DNA of 64,000 bases from Aurantiochytrium sp. KH105 (Eukaryota; Sar; Bigyra; Thraustochytrida; Thraustochytriidae). The notes under the pieces were generated by a model. That model saw nothing but the letters and a program-made list of their open reading frames with translations. It did no database searches and was not told the DNA's origin. Below are positions 46,274 to 57,639 of the stretch, one piece after another. The position numbers were made by a program, and so were the translations under genes. Location: assembly GCA_003116975.1 (NCBI GenBank), contig BGKB01000001.1, forward strand, positions 608,212 through 672,211. Direction: 5' to 3'. Position 1 is the stretch's first letter. Each line of letters starts with the position of its first letter.

Positions 46274-47672
46274 CTAGAGGGTTGTCTTGAATGCACCTTG
46301 AGGACGATGAAAGGCGTTCGCGTAGCCGCCAGCGCCCGCACCATAGGATCCAAAAAAGGAAAATGGCTCGGACGAAGGCACTTGTGCCTGCGCCTGCTGC
46401 ATGTGCGCTTGCTCAAGAGCAAACATGTGCGAGTTATCGTGGTAGTGTGCATGTTGCGCCTGAAGATGCTGCTGGGGTTGCTGCGGAGGGTAAAACATTT
46501 GTTGGTGTTGCTGATGTTGCGGCTGTTGCTGAGGTTGCTGGTGGCGCAAGATATGCTGGTGCTGGGGCTGTTGAATACTGTGGTCTTGGGGCTGCTCTGC
46601 GGATGCGCCAGGCTCGAAAAGAGTAGGGAGCGGGCGGAATACGGTCTCGGGCGAGGTGGTCGAGAATGACGAGTCGCAGGGCCCAAACTGACTGCCCGTG
46701 GGTGTGGAGCCACTGCAGGCCGTTTGGAGCGGGGACGGAGCCGAGCGACCCGCCAAGGTGGCGCTCGTGAGGCTCTCCGCGCTAGACATGCTGGAAATAC
46801 TCGAAGAGCTCATGCTGCCCGAGCGATCCAGTTGGATGGTGTTGGGCGGCGACGTGTCGAAGCGAAGATCACAAAACTGCGTGCTCAGATCGGGAAGACC
46901 GGCTCGCGAGAAGTTGACCAGTTCGTCGAGCTGCTGCATCTCGCCAAAAGGCGCCACCGCGGACACTGCGGACGTAGTGTTGACCGGCGCTGTGGCTGTA
47001 GAGGGCTGCGCAAAGCTTGGTTCATCACTGCTGGACTTGGATTCCTCGAACACGCTCGAAAATGCACTCGTGTAGTCGAACTCGTGCAGAGGGGCGCTCC
47101 GCGAGGTGCCCGGGGTCTGCGGCGGCGGCGGCGGGAATAGCGGCCCCGTCTCGCGGGAGAGCTGCTGCTGCGGCTGCTGCGGCTGCTGCTGCTGCTGCTG
47201 CTGCTGCTGTGTCATGGGAGGAGCGAAGTAGGAGCTGTATGCATCTTCGGAGGCACTCGATGCGCTGAGCCTTCGCTGCACGTCGTTTGATTGGAGTGTA
47301 AGAGACGGAAGCGCGGGAAATTGAGACTCGTGCTGCTGGGCCAACAAGGGGGAAAAGTTTGGCGAGAGAATGCGTGCGTCACTGTCGAGCGGAGAGCTAT
47401 CCTCGGCCTTGGCCTCGGTTTCCGATGAAAAGGAGGAAGAGTGCGGAAGCTTGGAAGAAGCTTGGTCCGTCGCTAGAGCACTTGGCGAGTTCATGTCGGG
47501 CTCGGGCGTTCCCGCGCTCCCGTTGTCGCTTTGGTTCGAGGACTGCGGCTTTTCATCCTTTTCCTCGCTTTGCGTGGGGCTCATCTCCTGCTTGGGTTTC
47601 GCCTGCGCTTGTGAGGCTGGCCCACCCGGAGGCGGAGATGGCGAATGCGTCGTGGGGGTGGCTTGTTGTTGT

Positions 47673-47712
<40 letters not shown>

Positions 47713-48079
47713 TGAGCTTGGCACGCCTCACGGCCCATTTTTCGAGCTCCACGGGGCCGTGTGCGAATTGGCACTTTTCAAAGTAGGGACAGCTCTGTGT
47801 CCGCATCCAGTTTTTGCACATTTTCGCCTTGTATCGAGCATTGTGTACAGGGCCCGTGGTCTTTTTCTTGGCGTTGTTCTTGGAGGTCTGCTGCTGTGGC
47901 GGCGGCGAAGGCGTCTGTTGCTGCTGCGGCTGCTGCTGGCTCTTTGTCTCGACACGAGCCTCGGGAGGATCTGCCTTGACGGGTCCCATCGCCTTTGCCT
48001 GCTGCTGGGCGCGAAGGTGATCTCCCGGAGGCCCATTGCGCCATGCGCCCCATGCGTTGGGCTTGGCCTGCTGCTGCAT
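46274..48079 (-). CDS. TTP-type CCCH zinc-finger protein, glutamine-rich
   Basis: A 601-residue protein with one CCCH finger: YKAKMCKNWMRTQSCPYFEK followed by CQFAHG, i.e. C88-x8-C97-x5-C103-x3-H107, preceded by the R/KYK lead-in seen in tristetraprolin/TIS11 proteins. TTP itself has two fingers; a second one is not present. The rest is low-complexity: poly-Gln tracts (CAG/CAA runs near 47674-47712 and 47180-47210), Ser/Pro-rich acidic regions and a Q/H-rich C-terminus. Such proteins bind AU-rich mRNA elements and recruit decay or translation factors; the Q-rich parts may drive condensate formation. The start ATG 48079 has an in-frame stop upstream. Confidence 0.85.
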
Positions 48080-48494
48080 CTTCTCGAGCGGGCGGTGCTG
48101 GACGGACTACGCCTCGCTTGCGAGGCGGGGGCTCTCGCTCCCGCTTCGACGGCTCTTGCCGGTTCTTGGTCTCGGTCTCGGCCTCGGTGTCTGCCTTACT
48201 TCTCCTGGTCCGGGTCCTGCCTGCTCGACAAGCAAAGCAGAGGAAAGGGGGACCCACCAACGGTGCTCTCGCGGGTCTCGGCCGGTCTCGCGCCCCGGGC
48301 GTCTGCGCGCGCGGGGCCGGGCCTGGCGCTGCCCGGCGCGCTCGCAGGCGCGCTCGCTCGCAGGCGCGGCGCGGCGCGGCGCGGCGCGCGCAGGCTCGCC
48401 GGGCGGCGGATGGATGCTGCGCGCGGTGGCCTCGACCCGAGCCGCGGCGAGGCGCAGCGTAGCGGCGCGAACCGCCTCGAGCCGCGCGGCGTGG

Positions 48495-48495
48495 N
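48495..48495. other. Undetermined base (N)
   Basis: The only ambiguous base in the window, inside very GC-rich sequence; probably a sequencing or assembly limit. It does not fall in an accepted gene. Confidence 0.95.
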
Positions 48496-49502
48496 GGCGG
48501 CGCTGGAAGCGGTCGGTTCTGTTCTGCCGCGGCGAGGCGGGCCGCTCGAATAACCTCCAAGGAGGCGCAATGCGCGCTCGAGGCCGCGAGCGAGCGAGCG
48601 AGCGCGTCTGCGAGCGCGGCGCGCGGGCGCGCGGGCGCGGAGAGACGCGCGCGCCGCCTGCGCGATGCCGGGCGCGGCGAGGAGGCGCGGAGCGAGCTCG
48701 AGGCGGCAGGACCTGTGCTGCTTGCTGCCGGGCCGGCGAGGATTCGTGACTGTCAAAGTGCCGAAACCACCTGAACAGAGGGTGCGCACAGGCAGGCAGG
48801 CAATAGTAACAGGCAGGCACGCAGGCAGGTACGCAGGCAGAGCAGGCCGACCCACGGCGAGGAATGCAAGAAAGGAGGAAAGAAAGAAAGGAGGAAAGGA
48901 GCGCCAAGAACGAAATGGCCGAGGAGGCGCGGCTCGCGGCGCTCGCGGACGCGCTCGAGGCGCGAGCCGGGCGGGCGAGCGCGGAAGGGCAAGAGGAGCG
49001 CAGCGAGGCGCCGAGACGCGCTTGGACGGCTGGACGGCTGGGGGGCTAAAGGCGCCGCGAAGCGAGGCGACGCGGCGAGAGCAAAAGATGCGTTACGATT
49101 TCGCAAAAAAAGAAATGACCGGGTCAATGAGCAGCATCAAGGAGGCCGTCAGTGAGACGACGGGGAGGGAGGGTCTCTCGAACGCACGCAGCCCAAAGCA
49201 TGGACGAGTCAAGCTAGGCTGGCTGGCTGGCTGGTTGGATGGATGGATGGATGGATACAAGGATGGAGCAAGAGGTGAAACGTGCAGCCAAGGAGCAGAG
49301 TGGCCACGATCGACGACGCATCCATAGATTTGCAAGTCTTGCCCGTCCCGCAGCGAAGGAAAAACCGCCACTTGGGTGCGCAGATAGTTTGGTCCGGAGG
49401 CTAGGCTTTGACACGCAAGGCTCGAGTGCGCGAGCCATGCTGCTTCAGCTGCAGCTTGACGTAGCGTTTCATTGTTGGTCAATTAAACCACCCTCGTGTG
49501 GG

Positions 49503-49558
49503 TCTCTCTCTCTCTCTCTCTCTCTCTCACGCAGGCTCGCTCGCTCGCTCGCTCGCTC
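49503..49558 (+). repeat. CT dinucleotide then CTCG tetranucleotide repeats
   Basis: A (CT)13 run at 49503-49528 is followed after 7 bases by GCTC/CTCG units to 49558, in the ALADIN upstream region. Confidence 0.9.
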
Positions 49559-50160
49559 TCTGCAGCCACGCCTGGGTACTAGGGCTTGGTAGGCTTTAGA
49601 GAGGTCAAATCGAAAGAAACTGCCGCTCTCATGGGCGGGCCTTGCTCCTGCATCTAGCTGCGCGAAATGAAAAATAAGAAGCAAAGGTGGCGAGGAGGAG
49701 CAGTCTTTGTTGCAAAGACGCCGCTGTCTGACTTAGTCTTATGCCATCGCTCCCTAGATCGCGTTTGCCAGCCGTCCAGATTGCACCGCAAACAACGGTC
49801 ATTTTCCATACATGTGCACAGACCTCCAGGCGTTTTTTTGGGTACAAATTCGCCAAAGCCAGGTGGCGTAGATTCGTGTGTGTGTGTGCGTGTGTGCCAC
49901 TTTTCGTTCACGGACATTGGCAGTGAGTTCTTGCGGCTGGCTACGGCTTTCGCCAAAAAGGGGCATACATGCACGACCGTATGTGCTGTAAACCTGTCAA
50001 GTTCGGGGTTGTCAAGCCTGCATTGGCCGAGGGCAACGCCCATGCAGCACCAACCGCTGGTCTGCAAGCAGCCCACTACAATAAAAATCCTTTGGTCAAG
50101 GCGACCGAGGAGCGGCGCCGACGCACTTGCGCGCGCGCGCGCGCGTGGCGGAGGAGACTG

Positions 50161-50210
50161 CGGTCGCGGTCGCGGTCGCGGTCGCGGTCGCGGACACGGA
50201 CACGGACACG
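50161..50210 (+). repeat. CGGTCG and CGGACA hexanucleotide repeats
   Basis: Five CGGTCG units followed by about three CGGACA units, ending 72 bp before the ALADIN start. Confidence 0.9.
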
Positions 50211-50281
50211 GAGGAGCGAGGAAATCCAGCGCGGAGCCAAAAGGCTGGGCGGCAGCAAAGCGCAAGCAGCAGAAGCGAAGC

Positions 50282-52144
50282 ATGGAGGAAACGTTGCGGC
50301 GCGCGCTGCAACGGCGCGGCGCACCGCGTGGCGCACGCGTCGAGGCTGGCGAAGGAGACTGGGCACTTGTTGCGGCGCCAGAAGAAGCGGGACTTGGGCC
50401 TCGAGGTGCTCGCGACTTTGACAGCTTGGACGAGGAGCTGCACAAGGTAGTGCACCTGCTCAGCGGCGTGCCTGGGTTCGCAGTGCCTGGCGCCAAGACA
50501 ACGCGACCCGAGGACGCAGGGGGGCGTCAGCACCATGGCGACGACAATGACGACGACCAGGACCGTATCTTTATCGAGCACGTTATTGCTGCGTTATCGA
50601 CGGCGTTCACGGCAGTGGCCAAGTTCGAGCAAGATCCCAACTTTCGTAAACGCGCCAATATCACCATGGAGGATTCTCTTGGCATGCGGAGCGAGGACGT
50701 TGTGAGCGGTTACCTTGCGCGGGATGCTGCTTGCTTGACACGTTTGCTGTATTTTGTAGCCGTAGACAGCGGGCTGCTAGACCCTCCTACTGCCTGTGAA
50801 GCGGACGCGACACTCCATCGCGCATGGGAAGCAAGGGACGCGGGGGGCGATGATTCGCGCCGTGAGACGCTGCCAGAAATCCCATCGTACTTTTTGGTGT
50901 GCGAACGTCGCGGAAATCGTGTGCGGCAATGGGCGAACTCGAGGATGCAGCTTGGACCTGCAGCATCTGCCGTTGCCGCCATTTTGGAAACGCTGGCACC
51001 TTCGCTCCTCGAGCAAGACTGGGTTCACGCGCTCTTGTCTGGAAGGCAGAGCGCCGACAATGGCAAATCAACCCAGGAGAATGACGGCAGCGAGCTCGCT
51101 GCAGCAACAGCAGCAGGCGAGGGCGCGCCGGTGGCTCGGCATGTTGCATGGCACCAGGAAGCATCTCAAGTGGCGATTATTTTGCAGGATGACAGCATGC
51201 GCGTTCTCGCCCTCGAGAACGGCGCATGGCACGACCATGCGCGGGGCGCGATCACACACGAGTTTCAGCACGGAGTCTCGTGTGTAGCATGGCAACCCAT
51301 GAGCAGCGACGGGATCGCACTTGGATGCGCAACGGGTGTCTGTCTTTGGACCTCGGAGCTGCAGTGGATGGTGCATCTTGCATCCGATGGCCTTGGTGTA
51401 GGCTCTTTGGCGTGGAGCCCGAATGGCCGCTCGCTGGCGTGCGGAAGCGCCCGTAGCGGAGACGTGGTGCTCTGGGACGTTGGAAGCCGTACGCATGCGC
51501 GTTTGCAGCGCCTGCGCGGCGTGACAGATCGCTTGTTGTGGTCGCCAAACGGGGCGTACCTTTATGCCGGCGCGCGTGGCCTCGGTTTTCGCGTGTGGGA
51601 GGCCAAGTCATGGGGGTGTGAGCTTTGGTCAGATTTTGCTCAAGAGGTGCAGGATGCGGCATGGTCAGGGGATGGCAAGACTTTGCTCGTTGCAACGGGG
51701 CCATCGCCCTCCGCCAAGATCGCAAAGGAGGATGAAAAGGCATCAGTCTTTGCCATCTCCTTTGTACACAGGCCTCCGGCCATTGGTGGCGTTCTCATTC
51801 CACTTGAACTGGACCTTTCGAGCTCGATTGGCCCTGCTGCGAGTCTCGGTCTTGGATCGGATCGTGTTCGCGTAGCAGGCATGGCCTGGAACGAATCGAG
51901 CGACCGTCTCGCCATTCGATTCGTCGACGCGCCCGCGGTGGCCTTGTACGCTGCCCGCTGGGACTCGCAGCTCGCGTTCTTCTTTTTAGGCTTTGTCTGG
52001 GGCCCGCCTGGCGCCATGCCGTGTGAACTTGCATTCAAATCTTCCTTTGCGCCGGGCGCGCTTCTTATGGTTAATTACAGGTGTTCTGACGGCTGCTCGG
52101 CGGTCCGTCTCGTGCCCCTGTACTTTGACAAGTCTCGATCCTAA
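50282..52144 (+). CDS. AAAS: Nucleoporin ALADIN, WD40 protein
   Basis: A 620-residue protein. An N-terminal helical region includes DRIFIEHVIAALSTAF and DSLGMRSEDVVSGYL, the latter matching the 'LRSEDLI' helix of ALADIN. WD40 blades follow: ARHVAWHQEASQVAIILQDD, SLAWSPNGRSLACGS, RLLWSPNGAYLYAG then GFRVWEAKSWGCELW. The C-terminal blade AFKSSFAPGALLMV...RLVPLYF is typical of AAAS. ALADIN sits at the nuclear pore via NDC1 and has roles in import and mitosis. ATG 50282 (MEETLRRALQRRG) is chosen because the open frame upstream is CG-repeat low complexity; with this start the length is near that of animal ALADIN (546). Convergent with the EF-hand gene. Confidence 0.85.
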   Translation: MEETLRRALQRRGAPRGARVEAGEGDWALVAAPEEAGLGPRGARDFDSLDEELHKVVHLLSGVPGFAVPGAKTTRPEDAGGRQHHGDDNDDDQDRIFIEHVIAALSTAFTAVAKFEQDPNFRKRANITMEDSLGMRSEDVVSGYLARDAACLTRLLYFVAVDSGLLDPPTACEADATLHRAWEARDAGGDDSRRETLPEIPSYFLVCERRGNRVRQWANSRMQLGPAASAVAAILETLAPSLLEQDWVHALLSGRQSADNGKSTQENDGSELAAATAAGEGAPVARHVAWHQEASQVAIILQDDSMRVLALENGAWHDHARGAITHEFQHGVSCVAWQPMSSDGIALGCATGVCLWTSELQWMVHLASDGLGVGSLAWSPNGRSLACGSARSGDVVLWDVGSRTHARLQRLRGVTDRLLWSPNGAYLYAGARGLGFRVWEAKSWGCELWSDFAQEVQDAAWSGDGKTLLVATGPSPSAKIAKEDEKASVFAISFVHRPPAIGGVLIPLELDLSSSIGPAASLGLGSDRVRVAGMAWNESSDRLAIRFVDAPAVALYAARWDSQLAFFFLGFVWGPPGAMPCELAFKSSFAPGALLMVNYRCSDGCSAVRLVPLYFDKSRS

Positions 52145-52684
52145 AGAATTGTTTCCTCTCTTTTTGTTCTCTCCTTTTGAAAGATTCCGAAGAAGCACCC
52201 CACGTCCTTTTCTTCACTTGCTATACCATTTGCAGAAAAACAAGGCAATGAGCATGCAAGGTCGAAAACGTGATGGAAAAAGAAGGAAAAGGATGAGTCG
52301 AAGAAGATTTTTAAAAAACATCAAATACAAAGCCAGCATTGAAGCCAGCAATGGGAAGAACAACAAAAAGCAACGAGACATCGTGCCTGCATCCACGAGC
52401 ACAGACACACACACTGACCCATTGCTTAAAAAACACAGAATTGCAATCGCGTACCTAGCCAGTCAAAACCGTAGTACCAAAAAGCAACGCTTTGGTCATG
52501 TACAGCGACCTCTTTTCACTTTTTTTTTTCCAAAGTCCTTGGGATTGAGCGCAAACATTGCGACTTCTGTCACTTTTCACAAAGAGATTGCTGCTTTTTA
52601 GCACATGCGCAACGTCCTTTTTACTTTTGCCAAGGTCGATCGCTCAAGACCTTGAACTAAAAGCGCAGCGACATTCTCAAAACC
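52145..52684. other. Convergent intergenic region
   Basis: 540 bp between ALADIN and EF-hand gene stops, A/T-rich with lysine-coding A-runs and a T-run near 52520. No independent gene supported. Confidence 0.5.
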
Positions 52685-53923
52685 TCAGTCAAGACCAAAC
52701 TCTGGAGGCGCCGCAACCTTTTCCTTTCGTTGGCGTTTGCGAAGCTGAAGGGCCGCTGCCTCGAGTAAATCAGAGAGCTCGTCAAAGATTGACATTGTGC
52801 TGGGACTCTTGGTTGCCCATTGGCGGAAAAGATCGAGCGAGAGCCCGACACCGCCCTCGGGGTCAAGACCGAGCGATTGCCACGCTGCATTGGCGAAAAA
52901 GGAATGATCGCCGCGGCGTAATGCCACCTTGAAGCGAATGAGCGGTCCGCCCTCGAGAATTTGCAAAACTTCACGCGTCGCTTCACGAAAGGCCTCCGTG
53001 AGTGATGCCCGCCGCTTGGCTGTGTTTTTGTGGTTTTCAAAGGCCTCAATGTGCGCGCGACAGTTTTCTCGGGTTCGCTGCGACACGTTGACCTGAGAAG
53101 GCGCATTCACTTCGAGAAAGGTGTTGTAAATGGTGCGAGCGTCGTCGACGGTGAGTAGGTATCCGCGTCGCGACCCCGAGGCCTCGAGGTCAGCCATGTA
53201 GCCAGAGGCTTCGAGAAAGCTGAGGAGCTCCTCGCAGTGCTCGCGCTGGACGTATGATTCAAAGGCTTCGTAGCCGCCCTCCATGCGCAAGAGGTTTGCC
53301 AACTTGCCGCCGATGAGGGAGGACATCATTTCATTGAACTCGCGCCGTGAGAGGGCCTCGTCTCGGTTGGTATCAAAGAGGCGGAAGGCAAGCTCGATGT
53401 GGTCCTTGACGGACCCGCGAAAGGTGATGAAGCCAAAGGCGACGGTGAACTCTTCGAGGCCTATTTCTCCGTCGGCGTCGGCGTCAAAGAGTTTGAAGAT
53501 CATGTCGAAGAGCTCCTCGTCAAAGGCGGTCCCATCCTGCCGAAAGTACTTGATGAACGCTGCGCGCGGGACGCGGCCGCCGCCGTCCTGCTCGTCCTGA
53601 GGGAGGACCTCGGTTCCCCGAAACTCGCGGAGGAGCACTTGGAAATGCTCTTCGAGGGTGACCTTGGTCTTGCGGCCGAGACTGCTCTGCTCCTGACGCA
53701 TCCAGTTGAGCTGGCGCCTGGTGACGGTCTTGTCGCCTGGCATCAGACTCCCGCGTCCCTCTTCCTCCCACTCCTCCTCAAAGTCCTCGAAGCCATCGTA
53801 GCTTTCGTCTTGGACGCGACTACTACTCGGGGCGACGCGGCTGTTGGTCCTGTCGGGCATGGCCTGCTGGCCGAGAGCCTTGTTCTTTGCGCCGGCGGCA
53901 GGCGCCGACATGCAGTCGCCCAT
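52685..53923 (-). CDS. EF-hand calcium-sensor protein with N-myristoylation-type start
   Basis: A 412-residue protein. MGDCMSAPAAG carries Gly2 and Cys4, fitting N-myristoylation plus palmitoylation and hence membrane targeting. Two EF-hand loops are readable: DADADGEIGLEE (147-158), fully canonical, and DTNRDEALSRRE (184-195), with an irregular sixth position (E instead of G). They are separated and preceded by helices as in neuronal calcium sensor and calcineurin B-like proteins. An acidic Glu-rich stretch (EDFEEEWEEEGRG) lies before them. The last ~170 residues are helical and basic with no known domain. The frame extends upstream by 250 codons of Arg-rich low complexity; ATG 53923 gives the lipidation motif and is preferred. 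Confidence 0.8.
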   Translation of the reverse strand: MGDCMSAPAAGAKNKALGQQAMPDRTNSRVAPSSSRVQDESYDGFEDFEEEWEEEGRGSLMPGDKTVTRRQLNWMRQEQSSLGRKTKVTLEEHFQVLLREFRGTEVLPQDEQDGGGRVPRAAFIKYFRQDGTAFDEELFDMIFKLFDADADGEIGLEEFTVAFGFITFRGSVKDHIELAFRLFDTNRDEALSRREFNEMMSSLIGGKLANLLRMEGGYEAFESYVQREHCEELLSFLEASGYMADLEASGSRRGYLLTVDDARTIYNTFLEVNAPSQVNVSQRTRENCRAHIEAFENHKNTAKRRASLTEAFREATREVLQILEGGPLIRFKVALRRGDHSFFANAAWQSLGLDPEGGVGLSLDLFRQWATKSPSTMSIFDELSDLLEAAALQLRKRQRKEKVAAPPEFGLD

Positions 53924-54090
53924 GGTTAACGCGACGATTCGCTCCTCGTCCCCGCGAGTTGCAGGATTGCGGCGGAGATTGCCGTGAAGACGGCTCGGCC
54001 CGACAGTTGCTTGCGCCAATGCCAGCCGCGCCGGCCAGCAGGCATGCGCCACTGCAGCGAGGTGGCACGAGGCCCCTCCCCCCCCTTTGA

Positions 54091-54130
54091 GTCGCGTCGC
54101 GTCGAGTCGAGTCGCGTCGCGTCGCGTCGA
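54091..54130 (+). repeat. GTCGC/GTCGA pentanucleotide repeat, 8 units
   Basis: Eight contiguous five-base units upstream of the EF-hand gene. Confidence 0.95.
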
Positions 54131-57100
54131 GCGAGCAAGCGTTTTCGGGCCTGTCTCGGAGCAGGTCGCGCGGCCCGCTTGCCCGGTCTCGTCCCGTCTC
54201 GTCCCGCTGTGAGTGGCTGTGCGCCTGTCTGGGCCGGGCCTGCGCCGGTCTTGACCGCCGCAGCGCCGGAGCGAGGGGAAGAGAGAGAGTTCGTTCGTAT
54301 TCTGGTCGATGGGTCGAGCGACCGTCCGAGCGAGCGATCGATCGTCCGAGCGAAGGAGATGGTGCGTCGGGCCTGCAGTGCAGCTAGCTGCCTGGAAAGG
54401 AGCGTGGCGTGCGTTTGATCGTAGATCTGGTTGTGTGTTTGTCTGGGCCGTGGCGGCTGGCTGGCTGGCTGGCGCGGCGGAGCGAGGCGAGGCGAGGCGG
54501 CGCATACCGCAGCAGCGGGGCGGCTCAGGGGGAGGAACTCGAAGGCCGGAGGAAGGAAGCAATGAAGGAAAGGAGACAGGAAGGAAGAGTGCGAGCAAGG
54601 AAGACAGACGCCGTGCCGGCGAAAACAGACCCCGCAGTTGGCCTCGTCTGTCTGTTTGCTTGTCGTAGGCCACTCTTCTTCGACGCTCCAGTCGCAGTCG
54701 CCACCGCGCCGAGCCGCGCCGAGCTGGCGGGCCGGACGGCCAAGGCGGCCAAGGCGGCCGGCCTGGCTGCCGTGCAGCTGGCTGCAGTGCAGCTGGCGGC
54801 TGGCTGGCCAGGTCGCTGTCGCTGTCGAGGCGCGCGGGACGAGTATGTCTGGAGAGGCGGCAGGCAAAATGAGGATAACGTCAACAGCCAGCTGCAGAAG
54901 ACAACATGCATGCAAGCATGCGTTTCAAGTCATTGCGCAGCGCGTGCATACCTCCCGCGCTGCCTGGCTGTGCGGAGCTGCTGCTGCTGCTGCCACTACT
55001 GCTGCTGCGCCCGGCCAGCCACCCTGGCCAGCCAGCTACAGCCACATGCCAAATGGCCAGCTGTAGCTGGGAGTCCGTATGCCTGAACACTGGTGGCGCG
55101 CAGCTGCCTGCGACGGATCCTGCCCTGCCCCGCCTCGCCTCGCCTCGCCTCTCCGCGCGCAGCGGCCGCCGACCGCGACGCCGACCGCGGCAGTGATGGC
55201 AGGCGAGCAGGAACGATCGACAGCGCGCAGGAACGATCGGCCGGCGGCTGTTTTGGGCGCAACAGGGCATGCGTGGCGCGACGTCTGGCTCCTGCCCGGG
55301 TCTTCCGCCCTGAGCAGCTGCAGCAGACAGGCGAAGAAAGAAAGAAACACAGCGCGCGCACTGCACGCGACGGGTGGCGAATCGAGGGACCGCGACGAGT
55401 GCGCCGCGCCGCCTGAGAGTGTTTGGTGAGCAGCACGCAGAAAGCAAAACGCAGCCGAAAGCAGAAAGCAGAAAGCAGAAAGCAAAGCACGTGCACGAGT
55501 GGGCGTACTCGCGGACGGAGGTGTGCGGCAGCCAGGCACGCGCACACGCGGCCAGCCAGGGAGCGACTGCGAGGAGCCGGGCGTCCGCGCGCGGACCTTC
55601 TGGGGCGCGCGGGAGACTCCCTCCGTCCGCGACGGCCGCTGGGCTCGCTGTCGCATGGTTGAGGTTGCTGTCGCTTGCGCAGGCCTGCGTGCGTGCGTGC
55701 GTGCGTGCGTTGAGGCGCGACAGCGAGCGCGGAGAGCGGGTTAGGGTCAAGGATTCTTGTCAATTCGAAGGCAGCAGCAGGGGGAGAACGAACTCCAGTG
55801 GCGGGCCGCACAGGTGAGGAAAGCAGCGGGAGAAGGCGGCGGCCTGGCCGCTGGCTCGAGAAAACACGAAGAAGGAAGGCAAGGCGGCGAGCGAGCGAAG
55901 TGTGGTCGGTTTCAAGTTCTTGACTGCCGAGGTTGGCTCCACCAAAGTGCGAGACCGCAGTGCATAGAGCCCTGTTCCCGCAGCTGGAAAGGGCCCGGCA
56001 GGCATGCAGGCAGGCAAGGGGAGGGGAGGCGAGGGCCCCGCAGCCGCTGCCCAGTTCCTCCCCACATCACGCCCCGCACGTCCAGGCTCCGGCGCGCCTG
56101 GGAACGCGTGCGACCATGGCGAACCCCGCCAAGGAAGGCGACAGCGACGGCGACGGCGACGGCGAAGGCGACGGCGAGGGCGCGAACGTGCATTGCAAGA
56201 GCAGCGGCAGGGGCCGCGCGGGGACGAGGAGCTGCTGCTGCTGCTGCTGCTGCAGGCTGCTGCCGGCTCCCGGCTGCTGGCTGCTCTGCGGCAGGGCGGC
56301 GGCGGAGGAGGGCGCCGCACGGGTGCTGGCGAGCCGGGGAGTCCCGGGCCGGAGGAAGGAAGGGGCGCAGGGGCCAGGGAGGGAGGGAAGCGCGCTTGAG
56401 CCATGGCCAGCCAGGCCAGGATGAGTTCCGTCCATGCCGCGTGAGGACGCATGCAGATGCGTGCACCATGTTTTTGTGCGTGCGTGCAGGACGGGGCGCG
56501 CTCAGGCTGCCGCTGCGCGAGGCAAAGGACGAGGAGGGAGATGCGTTGAAGCCAGAAACCGTCTTGCTCGGAGAGACTTGCTCGGAGACGAGACGCCGCG
56601 AGACAAAATTATACAACGACCAGAACGACACACTTGAAGAAGAATTTCTTGAGCATCTAACTGCTGCTGCTGGCCGGCCACGGCTGCCAGTGCAGCCTGC
56701 ACAGCGGCGCGGATGGCGACGGCGGCGGCGACGACGACGGCGGCGCGAGGGCCGCTCGGGCGAGCAGCAGCCTGTGCAGGCTGCAGCTGCGATCAGGCCG
56801 AGTGCAGAGGCGAACTTGAAATGGGCCGGGAGAACGAACGGCCAGGAAAGCAGCGCGTGCCAGGAAACAACGGCGGCACGCGCCTAATCTCTACCAACGC
56901 TCGGCCAACGCGGCCTCCCAATGACCGAGCACTTGAGGGATTGACAGGCCGCAAGCGAGCGAGCGGGCGGAGGAACGGGTGCTCTCGCGCCACTTGCCAC
57001 CCACCACTGACAGTGAGCGCCGCCCAGCCCATCCATTCCGCACGGACGCTGGGTATAACCCGCCGATAAAAAAAATATTGTGAAAAAAAATGTTCAAAGT

Positions 57101-57621
57101 CGGGGTCTCGCATGCAAACCCCATCGCCGATCCAACCTCTTTTTTTCTATAATAAAAAAAACCGTTGCATCGTCGCCGACAACGACGTCTAGTGCCAGTC
57201 GAAATCCTTTCTGTTACTTTATGCTTGGACGGACACGCACCAAAATTTAAAGAGGCAAAGTGGTCAATATTAGCTGACACGATGCTTATCATCATAGGTG
57301 CTTTTCGACGAACAGGTGGAAAGCTGCTCAACACGTCAAGCTTTGCCTCTCTGCGTCGAACTGGCGCAGCACGTCACGATAGTTTTCGATTCTAGCTCAA
57401 AGTCATTGAAATCTTTAAGATCTGGGCCCACGCAGCCGCTTCGTTATTTTCCTTTCTGCTTGGCGATGCACTTCGTGCTCATTGCGCACTTTCCTCTGCT
57501 TTTAAAGGCTAAAATTGCGTAGCTTTGATTTGACAAAGCTGGTACAGGCTGCGCGCTCGCGCTTTCCTGCAACATTAGCAACCAACTTCGAGGCGATCCT
57601 GAGAATGCACACAACTGGAGA

Positions 57622-57639
57622 ATCGGACTCGAGTCCGAT
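57622..57639. repeat. Perfect 18-bp palindrome
   Basis: ATCGGACTCGAGTCCGAT reads identically on both strands, in AT-richer gene-poor sequence. Function unknown. Confidence 0.9.

Larger units (their letters stand above)
48080..50281. other. Divergent GC-rich region between CCCH gene and ALADIN
   Basis: 2.2 kb between divergent starts. Holds GCGCG-rich sequence (48290-48660), GAGC units (about 48588-48604), an undetermined base at 48495, GGCT then GGAT units (about 49215-49252), a CT run (49503-49528), CTCG units (about 49536-49558) and CGGTCG/CGGACA units (50161-50210). The plus-strand frame is open from 49667 into ALADIN, but its first ~205 codons are unlike any protein and are treated as leader. 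Confidence 0.5.

Noticed and set aside
48905..49050. Short plus-strand frame starting MAEEARLAALADALEARAG
   Set aside because: Helix-like but only about 44 codons, no plausible splice continuation and typical of the GC-rich codon pattern.
49667..50281. N-terminal extension of ALADIN from an ATG at 49667
   Set aside because: About 205 extra residues are low complexity or repeat-derived (CGGTCG units) and unlike any ALADIN; 50282 gives a normal length.
55757..56887. 376-codon plus-strand frame in the gene-poor block
   Set aside because: Arg/Ala/Gly-rich with overlapping frames on both strands; no recognisable motif.
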